Origin: Bacteroidota bacterium
Lineage (GTDB): Bacteria > Bacteroidota > Bacteroidia > Bacteroidales > UBA1715
Direction of reading: 5' to 3'
DNA length: 8,616 nt
Assembly (NCBI GenBank): GCA_029266015.1
Contig: JAJUFK010000091.1
Location: forward strand, 1 to 8,616
The translations under genes were made by a program, and so were the position numbers. The notes beneath the pieces are model-generated. The model had not been told where the DNA came from and searched no databases. It was given only the letters and a program-made list of their open reading frames with translations. How positions within the stretch are numbered: the stretch's first letter is position 1; each line of letters opens with the position of its first letter. Positions 1 to 5,990 of this stretch are shown one piece after another.

Positions 1-1177
1 CAACTTGCCCGACAAAAAAATTGCAAAATATCCTTTAGAACAAAGAGATTCATCAAAATTGCTTGTATATAAAAACAGTACCATTATCGACAGTTCTTTT
101 AGCAAATGTATCGATTTTTTACCTTCGGGAGCACTCTTAATCTTCAACAATACCAAAGTAATTCATGCACGTATATTGTTACAAAAAGAAACCGGAGCTC
201 ACATAGAAATATTTTGTTTAGAACCGCATACGCCGTCTAATTACGAACAAAATTTATCGGCAACTGCAACATGTACATGGCATTGTTTGGTAGGCAATGC
301 AAAAAAGTGGAAACAAGAACCACTGCAAACAACTATTACTATTGCCAACACTCTTATTACATTTACCGCAACAAAAAAAGAAGTAAGCCACAATTCATAT
401 TGTATAGAATTTTCGTGGACCGGAGGATTTAGTTTTGGCGATGTATTGGAAGCTATTGGTAAAATTCCAATTCCACCATACTTACACAGAGATACCGAAG
501 ATATTGATGTATTGCGATACCAAACCATGTATGCTCAACACAAGGGATCGGTAGCAGCTCCTACAGCAGGACTTCACTTTACTCCTGAGGTTATATCTGC
601 TTGCAAACAAAAGAATATTTCGTCGGCATTTGTAACACTGCATGTAGGTGCAGGCACATTTAAACCGGTAAGTGTACAAACAATAGACAAACACGAAATG
701 CACCGAGAATATGCTATTGTAACCAAAAACTGCATTGAACAATTACTAAAACATTTACCATCAATAGTAGCTGTTGGCACCACATCGGTTCGCACCTTAG
801 AATCGCTCTACTGGATAGGAGTAAAACTCCACGGCAACCTTCCACACCCATTTGAAATTGCACAATGGGAACCATACTCACTCCCACAAAATGTATGCGT
901 TGAACAATCTCTGCAAGCAATTATAGCATATTGCACAACAAACAACGTAACTCATATAGAAGCATACACCCAAATTATGATAATCCCGGGATATTCATGG
1001 AAAATAGTTTCTGCCATGTTTACCAATTTTCATCAACCGCAAAGCACCTTACTCCTTTTGGTTGCAGCCTTTACAGGAAATCAATGGAAAAAAATATACA
1101 ATCATGCATTAGTCAACAATTACCGTTTTTTGAGCTATGGCGACAGTTCCCTGCTCTGTAATGATTCATGGAAATAA
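1..1177 (+). CDS. QueA-like S-adenosylmethionine:tRNA ribosyltransferase-isomerase family protein, 5' partial
   Basis: Member of the QueA family. Canonical QueA transfers and isomerises the ribosyl moiety of S-adenosylmethionine onto 7-aminomethyl-7-deazaguanine in tRNA to make epoxyqueuosine. The frame is open through base 2, and the first visible residues (NLPDKKIAKYPLEQRD) match the family N-terminus about ten residues in, so the true start lies left of the window and the TTG at 5 is not the start. Counting that TTG as residue 1, family motifs are FNNTKVIHAR (47-56), the family-wide APTAGLHFT (185-193), LHVGAGTFKP (212-221), GTTSVRTLES (258-267), TNFHQPQSTLLLL (340-352) and YRFLSYGDSSLL (373-384). 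The visible 390 residues already exceed E. coli QueA (356). Extra sequence lies around 268-318, including SLYW and QWEPY, and the usual GWTDLFI is replaced by AYTQIMI. This fits a longer Bacteroidota paralogue that I recall accompanying canonical QueA, so I give no symbol. Family membership is secure; the exact reaction is not. It probably shares a transcript with the peroxidase gene 22 bases downstream. Confidence 0.88.
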   Translation, partial: NLPDKKIAKYPLEQRDSSKLLVYKNSTIIDSSFSKCIDFLPSGALLIFNNTKVIHARILLQKETGAHIEIFCLEPHTPSNYEQNLSATATCTWHCLVGNAKKWKQEPLQTTITIANTLITFTATKKEVSHNSYCIEFSWTGGFSFGDVLEAIGKIPIPPYLHRDTEDIDVLRYQTMYAQHKGSVAAPTAGLHFTPEVISACKQKNISSAFVTLHVGAGTFKPVSVQTIDKHEMHREYAIVTKNCIEQLLKHLPSIVAVGTTSVRTLESLYWIGVKLHGNLPHPFEIAQWEPYSLPQNVCVEQSLQAIIAYCTTNNVTHIEAYTQIMIIPGYSWKIVSAMFTNFHQPQSTLLLLVAAFTGNQWKKIYNHALVNNYRFLSYGDSSLLCNDSWK

Positions 1178-1199
1178 TCGTCAAAACAATAAAAACAAA

Positions 1200-1766
1200 A
1201 TGATGAAAGCATATATTACATTTTTAAGCATTTTAGGGTTTAGTTTCGGATGCCAAGCACAAACAGAACCAGCAAATTATACAGGAAAATCTCCTATCTA
1301 TTCTTTTACAGTAAAAGACATCAACGGTAAAGAATTTTCGTTTGAATCGTTGCGAGGCAAAAAAATATTGATTGTGAACACCGCATCTAAATGTGGACTC
1401 ACGCCGCAATACAAGGATTTACAAGCATTGTATACTCAATATTCCGACAAAAATTTTATAATCATAGGATTTCCTGCCAATAACTTTCTAAGTCAAGAAC
1501 CCGGAGCCGATTCTACTATTAAAGAATTTTGCGAAATCAACTACGGAGTTACCTTTCCTATGATGTCGAAAATTTCGGTAAAAGGCAAAGACATAGCTCC
1601 TATATATGCATACCTCACACAAAAAAAATTAAATGGCTACGCCGATACCGATGTAAGTTGGAATTTCCAAAAATACGCCATAAACGAACAAGGATATGTG
1701 GTACGTATGTGGTCGCCCAAAGTATCCCCGCTTGCACCCGATATAGTTTCGTGGATTACGGAATAG
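1200..1766 (+). CDS. Exported glutathione peroxidase-like (thioredoxin-fold) peroxidase
   Basis: Glutathione peroxidase family protein of 188 residues, expected to reduce peroxides outside the cytoplasm. I chose the ATG at 1200 (ATG at 1203 is equally possible) because it gives a clean signal peptide: Lys3, a hydrophobic stretch to about residue 17, then GCQAQ. This could be cut as a lipoprotein before Cys18 (a loose lipobox) or by signal peptidase I after Ala20. An earlier in-frame ATG at 1137 would overlap the QueA-like gene by 41 bases and bury the signal. Conserved blocks are NTASKCGLT with peroxidatic Cys65, GFPANNFLSQEPG (90-102), and WNFQKY with Trp154 and Asn155. The third tetrad position, normally Gln in FPCNQFG, is Asn95. 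Cys111 (IKEFCEIN), 46 residues after Cys65, lies close to where thioredoxin-dependent members carry their resolving cysteine, which suggests thioredoxin rather than glutathione as reductant (inference). No Shine-Dalgarno is visible; the leader is A-rich. Confidence 0.9.
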   Translation: MMKAYITFLSILGFSFGCQAQTEPANYTGKSPIYSFTVKDINGKEFSFESLRGKKILIVNTASKCGLTPQYKDLQALYTQYSDKNFIIIGFPANNFLSQEPGADSTIKEFCEINYGVTFPMMSKISVKGKDIAPIYAYLTQKKLNGYADTDVSWNFQKYAINEQGYVVRMWSPKVSPLAPDIVSWITE

Positions 1767-1836
1767 ATTTTCAAAAATTAACAAACCAAACAATCCCACT
1801 ATAGCTTAAATTTTAGATCGCATATCCTTTGTTCAC

Positions 1837-1863
1837 CACAGATTACACAAATTTTCACAGATA
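1837..1863. repeat. Short imperfect tandem repeat, CACARATT type
   Basis: Three adjacent units, CACAGATTA (1837-1845), CACAAATTTT (1846-1855) and CACAGATA (1856-1863), repeat with a 9-10 base period between the convergent peroxidase and DedA genes. I recall similar CACAGATT-rich tracts in intergenic DNA of other Bacteroidota, but cannot confirm this here. No function is assigned. The rest of the 211-base gap (1767-1977) shows no gene and no GC-rich terminator. Confidence 0.5.
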
Positions 1864-1943
1864 AAAACTATTGAACTACCCTAAACCGTCTACTTTTTAC
1901 ACTACAGAGAATATAAATTTTTACAAAAGAATATGAGTAGAAA

Positions 1944-1960
1944 TAAAATTCCGAATTTTA
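1944..1960. repeat. Small AT-rich palindrome between convergent genes
   Basis: TAAAATTC and GAATTTTA are perfect 8-base inverted arms around a single central C. As RNA the stem would be almost entirely A-U, so it is at best a weak transcript end for either converging gene. It lies 18 bases past the stop of the minus-strand DedA gene and 178 bases past the stop of the peroxidase gene. A chance palindrome in AT-rich DNA is quite possible. Confidence 0.3.
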
Positions 1961-1977
1961 AGGCACAAATAAAATCA

Positions 1978-2592
1978 TCACACCAAATACTTAATCAACA
2001 CAAAACCGCCTATCAACAATACCGTAAAACCTACGGCAAGGATATTAAAGTATTTGTCGATAAATGCTTTGATGCTTGCTCCGTATTTCCAAATAAGGAA
2101 TGCAATTAAGAAAAATCGTGCGCCGCGGCTTATAATAGAAGCAAGTATAAACATAAGCAAGTTAATATCAAATACTCCTGATGTTATGGTAAATACTTTG
2201 TATGGTATAGGAGTAAATCCTGCTGTAAAAATCACCCAAAAATCCCACTCTTGATACATTAATTGTATTTTTTCGTAGATTTCGTGAGTAAACCCTGGAA
2301 TGTGTGTGAAAAAGAAGTTTGCAAACGAGGTAAATTCTCCATTACTGCCTATCCATGCAAAATTACCTATAGAATAACCTGCCAAAGCCCCCAATACCGA
2401 TGCTATAGTGCAATTTAACGCAAATCTAAATGACTTTTGTGTAGCTCCTATTGCCAAAGCTATAAGCAAAACATCGGGTGGTATAGGAAAAAATGATGAT
2501 TCAGCAAATGCTAATATAAACAAAGCTAAGGGACCATATTTTGATTCAGCCCATGCAAGTACCCAGTCGTAAATATTTCGTACAAATTTCAT
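1978..2592 (-). CDS. DedA/YqaA-family (VTT domain) inner-membrane protein
   Basis: Integral membrane protein of 204 residues, in the DedA/SNARE-associated (VTT) superfamily, most like its short YqaA branch. Some DedA proteins act as lipid-carrier flippases or scramblases that recycle undecaprenyl phosphate or phosphatidylethanolamine; the YqaA branch is poorly characterised, so I assign no substrate. Visible family marks are FAESSFFPIPPDVLLIALAI (29-48) with an acidic residue (Glu31) before the FPIPP re-entrant loop, the second proline-containing loop GFTPIPYKVF (125-134), and SRGARFF (155-161) with the conserved Gly-x-Arg of the family. Hydrophobic segments lie near 20-48, 58-80, 117-140, 143-168 and 182-203. 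The start ATG at 2592 agrees with family length. It lies downstream of nqrF on the same strand, but a hairpin and a candidate promoter in the 94-base gap suggest independent transcription. Confidence 0.85.
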   Translation of the reverse strand: MKFVRNIYDWVLAWAESKYGPLALFILAFAESSFFPIPPDVLLIALAIGATQKSFRFALNCTIASVLGALAGYSIGNFAWIGSNGEFTSFANFFFTHIPGFTHEIYEKIQLMYQEWDFWVIFTAGFTPIPYKVFTITSGVFDINLLMFILASIISRGARFFLIAFLIWKYGASIKAFIDKYFNILAVGFTVLLIGGFVLIKYLV

Positions 2593-2614
2593 ATCACAGT
2601 TTTTTACATAAAAA

Positions 2615-2641
2615 CACCTTATACTATTGAAGTATAAGGTG
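2615..2641 (-). terminator. Probable intrinsic terminator of the nqr operon
   Basis: CACCTTATACT (2615-2625) and AGTATAAGGTG (2631-2641) form a perfect 11-bp stem with a 5-base loop. Read on the minus strand, the stem is followed directly by TTTT and then ATG. It begins 46 bases after the nqrF stop. The plus-strand side has no T-run, so it is oriented to end the nqr transcript. The T-run is short and the stem AT-rich, so an operator role for the downstream gene is an alternative. Confidence 0.68.
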
Positions 2642-2649
2642 CAAAACTA
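2642..2649 (-). promoter_or_regulatory. Candidate -7 promoter box for the DedA-family gene
   Basis: On the minus strand the sequence reads TAGTTTTG, a match to the Bacteroidota -7 consensus TAnnTTTG. A weak TTTAC lies roughly where the -33 TTTG would be expected. Initiation would then fall within the adjacent inverted repeat, about 45 bases upstream of the DedA start. An 8-base degenerate match in AT-rich DNA is weak evidence alone. Confidence 0.33.
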
Positions 2650-2686
2650 ATGTATTTTACCTTGTAAACTTTACTATTCTCAAAAA

Positions 2687-3949
2687 TTAATTACCAAAAT
2701 CGTCAAAATAAATACTTTCGCGAGCAACACCAAGATTATCGAGCATTTTGTTCACAGCATTGGTCATAGGTCCAGGTCCGCACATATAGTACTCTATATC
2801 TTCTGGAGCTTCGTGTTTGCTGAGGTATTCATCATATATTACCTGATGTATAAATCCTACATATCCTGTCCAATTATCTTCGGGCAGTGGTTCACTTAAT
2901 GCGATATTGAATTTAAAATTAGGGAATTCTTTTTCAATTGCACGGAAGTGTTCTTCATAAAAAATTTCACGTTTACTTCGTGCTCCATACCAATACGATA
3001 CTTTACGACCTGTTTTAACAGTATGAAACAAATGGAATAAATGCGAACGTAACGGAGCCATACCTGCACCACCACCAATATACAACATTTCATTATTTGT
3101 TTCTTGAATAAAGAATTCACCAAATGGTCCGGAAATAGTAACTTTATCACCAGGTTTGCGAGAGAAAATATATGATGAACAAACTCCCGGAGGAACATTT
3201 TTCCAAGTACCTTTTTCTCTGTCCCATGGCGGCGTTGCTATACGAATATTGAGCATTACTATATTACCTTCAGCAGGGTGATTAGCCATAGAATAGGCGC
3301 GGAAAGTTTCTTCGTTGTTTTTAATTTTTAAATCCCACAATTTGAATTTATCCCACTCATCTTTATATTTATCATCAACTTCTATATCTTTTGAAAAATC
3401 ACATTCATATTTTGGCACATCTATTTGTATGTATCCACCCGATTTAAAATTGAGTATTTCTCCTTCGGGCAATTTCACAACAAATTCTTTGATAAATGAC
3501 GCTACATTTTTATTTGAAATAACTTCACATTCCCATTTTTTTACACCCATTACTTCTTCGGGAACCCACACTTCCATGTCTTCTTTTACTTTAACCTGAC
3601 ATGCCAAACGCCATTTTTCTTGTTGTTCTTTTCGACTAAAAAAACCTTTTTCGGTAGGTAATATATCGCCGCCGCCTTCATACACTTTGCAACGGCACAT
3701 ACCACATGAACCACTGCCTCCACATGCCGAAGGCAATAACACAGATTGAGCTTGCAGCGTATTTAACAACGTTCCTCCGGGTTTTACTTTGCGTACTTCT
3801 TCTTCGTTTAATTTAAAAGAAACTTCACCCGATGGCATTAGTTTAGATTTGGCAAACAACAACATTGCCACCAACAATATAATAATCAACAGAAATACCA
3901 GGATACTAAATCCTATAACTGTTCCGGCCGATGCATCAAATAGTATCAT
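2687..3949 (-). CDS. nqrF: Na+-translocating NADH:quinone reductase subunit F (NADH dehydrogenase, FAD and 2Fe-2S)
   Basis: Electron-input subunit of Na+-NQR: it oxidises NADH via FAD and passes electrons through a 2Fe-2S centre. The 420 residues are close to the 408 of the Vibrio subunit. Order: one N-terminal membrane helix (about 10-32) followed by FAKSKL; a ferredoxin domain with cluster ligands Cys76, Cys82, Cys85 and Cys117; the FAD-binding RAYSMAN (217-223) and GPFGEFF (274-280); then the NADH-binding half with IGGGAGMAPLRS (291-302), YWYGARSKRE (319-328), EDNWTGY (357-363), YMCGPGPM (388-395) and the C-terminal DDFGN. An extra Cys87 follows the third ligand. I start at the ATG at 3949, not the in-frame TTG at 3961, because the ATG directly precedes the membrane anchor. 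It is the last gene of the operon, 20 bases after nqrE, and is followed by a hairpin. Confidence 0.97.
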   Translation of the reverse strand: MILFDASAGTVIGFSILVFLLIIILLVAMLLFAKSKLMPSGEVSFKLNEEEVRKVKPGGTLLNTLQAQSVLLPSACGGSGSCGMCRCKVYEGGGDILPTEKGFFSRKEQQEKWRLACQVKVKEDMEVWVPEEVMGVKKWECEVISNKNVASFIKEFVVKLPEGEILNFKSGGYIQIDVPKYECDFSKDIEVDDKYKDEWDKFKLWDLKIKNNEETFRAYSMANHPAEGNIVMLNIRIATPPWDREKGTWKNVPPGVCSSYIFSRKPGDKVTISGPFGEFFIQETNNEMLYIGGGAGMAPLRSHLFHLFHTVKTGRKVSYWYGARSKREIFYEEHFRAIEKEFPNFKFNIALSEPLPEDNWTGYVGFIHQVIYDEYLSKHEAPEDIEYYMCGPGPMTNAVNKMLDNLGVARESIYFDDFGN

Positions 3950-3969
3950 TATGTATATCAATATTTATA

Positions 3970-4587
3970 TTATAATTTAATTCCCATAAAACTCATAAAA
4001 GCTATACCCATAATGCCTGTTACCAAAAAAGCAATACCAAGACCTTTAAGTGCAGGAGGCACATGCGAATATTTAATTTTTTCGTTTATTGCAGCTATAC
4101 CTACAATTGCCAACAACCAGCCTATACCCGAACCAAAACCGAATACGGTAGCTTCTGCCAAACTTTGATATTCACGTTCTTGCATAAACAATGAACCACC
4201 CAAAATTGCACAGTTTACAGCTATAAGTGGCAAAAATATACCCAACGATGAATATAGTGAAGGAGAATATTTTTCAACCACCATTTCAACTAATTGCACC
4301 ATAGAAGCTATTACTGCAATAAACATAATAAAACTTAGAAAACTCAAATCTAATTCTTTGAAGCTTGCATTTAACCAAACCAATGCACCTTCTTTGAGTA
4401 CAAATTCATTGAGCAAATAATTGACAGGTACGGTAATAACTAACACAAAAGTAACTGCAATACCTAAACCTGCAGCAGTACTAACATTTTTAGAAACAGC
4501 AAGATACGAACACATACCCAAAAAGTATGCAAATACCATGTTGTCTATAAAAATTGATCGAACGAATATATCTAATAAATGTTCCAT
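3970..4587 (-). CDS. nqrE: Na+-translocating NADH:quinone reductase subunit E
   Basis: Hydrophobic 205-residue subunit, with about six membrane helices, homologous to RnfA. Together with NqrD it forms the pseudo-symmetric membrane pair that holds an iron site carrying electrons from NqrF across the membrane towards NqrC. Both ligand cysteines are present: Cys26 in FLGMCSYLAVSK and Cys126 in AVNCAILGG. Other family blocks are FIDNMVFAYFLG near the N-terminus, YSPSLYSSLGIFLPLI (107-122) and FGFGSGIGWLLAI (149-161). Length matches the family (198 in Vibrio). The start lies 6 bases after the nqrD stop, which indicates tight cotranscription and probably translational coupling. No Shine-Dalgarno is visible. 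Confidence 0.96.
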   Translation of the reverse strand: MEHLLDIFVRSIFIDNMVFAYFLGMCSYLAVSKNVSTAAGLGIAVTFVLVITVPVNYLLNEFVLKEGALVWLNASFKELDLSFLSFIMFIAVIASMVQLVEMVVEKYSPSLYSSLGIFLPLIAVNCAILGGSLFMQEREYQSLAEATVFGFGSGIGWLLAIVGIAAINEKIKYSHVPPALKGLGIAFLVTGIMGIAFMSFMGIKL

Positions 4588-4593
4588 ACTATC

Positions 4594-5250
4594 TTATTTT
4601 ATAAGTTCTTTATTTCGTGAGCGTTGAATCCAAATTATAATACCAACAACAAATAATGCCATAGGAGACAATAACATAAGTCCGTTGTTTACATATCCAA
4701 AATCGTATAATCCATGAGGAATTACATGCAACTCACCTATGCCGGGTAATGTAATTGTACCCGAGCCAAAAATTTCTCTCACAACAGAAACCAACACTAA
4801 TATAATACCATAACCTAACCCGTTACCAATACCATCGAGTAACGAAGGCCATGGTTTATTACCAAGAGCAAACGCTTCTAAACGTCCCATTAAAATACAG
4901 TTTGTAATAATAAGCCCAACAAATACCGATAATTGTTTACTTATATCATATGCATAAGCTTTCAAAATCTGGTCAACTATAATTACAAGTGCAGCTATTA
5001 CTATTAATTGCACAATAATTCGAATTCTGTCGGGTATAGTTTTACGCAACAATGAAATAATAACATTGGCAAATGCTAACACTATAGTAACCGACAATGA
5101 CATTACTATAGCAGGTTCTACTTTTACAGTAACTGCTAAAGCAGAACATATTCCCAACGATTGAACAGTAATAGGATTTTCGGCACCTAAAGGTCCTGTA
5201 AGCAATCGTATATTTTTTTTCGAAAACAATGGTTCTTTATCTGCACTCAT
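4594..5250 (-). CDS. nqrD: Na+-translocating NADH:quinone reductase subunit D
   Basis: Hydrophobic 218-residue subunit, homologous to RnfE and partner of NqrE in the membrane iron site. Cys35 (LGICSALAVT) and Cys118 (IITNCILMGR) are the expected ligands, and about six membrane helices are evident. GNKPWPSLLDGIGNGLGYG (130-148) and REIFGSGTI (158-166) are further family blocks. I start at the ATG at 5250 (MSADKEPLFSKKN). An upstream ATG at 5286 would add 12 residues and overlap nqrC by 32 bases, whereas 5250 leaves a 4-base gap like that between nqrB and nqrC, and agrees better with family length (210 in Vibrio). An A-rich stretch precedes the chosen start. Confidence 0.96.
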   Translation of the reverse strand: MSADKEPLFSKKNIRLLTGPLGAENPITVQSLGICSALAVTVKVEPAIVMSLSVTIVLAFANVIISLLRKTIPDRIRIIVQLIVIAALVIIVDQILKAYAYDISKQLSVFVGLIITNCILMGRLEAFALGNKPWPSLLDGIGNGLGYGIILVLVSVVREIFGSGTITLPGIGELHVIPHGLYDFGYVNNGLMLLSPMALFVVGIIIWIQRSRNKELIK

Positions 5251-5254
5251 TTTT

Positions 5255-5986
5255 TTATTGTTTAATAGATTGTAAATATGAAACATAGGTACTCAAACAA
5301 GTATCGAGCATAGCATTTACACCATTACTGGTAATAGTACCTCCCGAAATTGCGTCTACACCATGAATATTATCGGGAGCAGCACCTCCTTTTATAACTT
5401 TAATAGAAATAAATGTTCCCGAAGTATCAAAAATTTGTTTTCCTCTAAACATGTGTTCAAATTTATCTTTGTTGATTTCGGCTCCTAATCCGGGAGTTTC
5501 GCCTTGATGATCGAACACCGCACCATATACTGTATTATTATCGCTTTCAAACGATATAAATCCCCAAATTGGTCCCCATAACCCTTTACCTCGCATAGGA
5601 ATAATAATATATTTTTTTCCGTCTTTTTGTGCTTCAAATAAGGGTAAGGTACGTTGAGCACGAGGCATTGCATACAATTTTTTCATATCTATATCAAAAG
5701 CACGAACCGTATCGGTTACTTTTCCATTAGGAACAAGTACATAAGGAATTACGTTACCGTTTATATCAATAATTGCTGAATTTATAATATACTTTGCATA
5801 TAGTTCTTCAACATTATCTGTAGTAGATTCTACTTGAATCGATGATAAGATATTTTGCATTTTCTCTTTTCGAACATTTGACTTTTGTGTATCTTTAAGA
5901 GAATATGAAGCAATAGATAATAACGCTGCTACTAATACTACCATTATTACCGAATATGTAAATATATATGAATTACTTCTTTCCAT
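5255..5986 (-). CDS. nqrC: Na+-translocating NADH:quinone reductase subunit C (covalent FMN)
   Basis: Flavoprotein subunit, 243 residues, with one N-terminal membrane helix (about 10-30) and a large extracytoplasmic FMN-binding domain. The FMN is attached by a phosphoester bond to a threonine, a modification made by the flavin transferase ApbE. Thr217, in DAISGGTITSNG (211-222), aligns with the acceptor Thr225 of the Vibrio protein. The motif reads SGGT where Vibrio has SGAT. Other family signatures are GKGLWGPIWGFI (133-144) and HQGETPGLGAEI (160-171). The gene starts 5 bases from the end of nqrB and ends 4 bases before nqrD, so it is embedded in the operon. NqrC relays electrons between the NqrD/E iron site and the FMN of NqrB. 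Confidence 0.96.
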   Translation of the reverse strand: MERSNSYIFTYSVIMVVLVAALLSIASYSLKDTQKSNVRKEKMQNILSSIQVESTTDNVEELYAKYIINSAIIDINGNVIPYVLVPNGKVTDTVRAFDIDMKKLYAMPRAQRTLPLFEAQKDGKKYIIIPMRGKGLWGPIWGFISFESDNNTVYGAVFDHQGETPGLGAEINKDKFEHMFRGKQIFDTSGTFISIKVIKGGAAPDNIHGVDAISGGTITSNGVNAMLDTCLSTYVSYLQSIKQ

Positions 5987-5990
5987 AGTA

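Noticed and set aside
5..7. TTG as the start of the QueA-like gene
   Set aside because: The frame continues open to the left edge with a family-consistent residue (Asn) before it, and the normal N-terminus is about ten residues longer.
1137..1199. Earlier ATG for the peroxidase gene at 1137
   Set aside because: It would overlap the end of the QueA-like gene and place a polar stretch before an obvious signal peptide.
1767..1977. A hidden small gene or structured RNA in the 211-base gap
   Set aside because: I see no convincing start, protein family or stable stem; only the short repeat and AT palindrome stand out.
3315..3599. Plus-strand open frame opposite nqrF, and similar ones opposite nqrB (6187-6450) and nqrA (8218-8487)
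   Set aside because: They lie wholly antisense to strongly conserved coding sequence, resemble no family I recognise, and are low-complexity reverse readings.
3950..3961. In-frame TTG start for nqrF, four residues upstream
   Set aside because: It is a rare start codon; the ATG at 3949 directly precedes the membrane anchor and gives the normal family N-terminus.
5251..5286. Earlier ATG for nqrD at 5286
   Set aside because: It would overlap nqrC by 32 bases and add a non-family N-terminal extension; the ATG at 5250 fits spacing and length.
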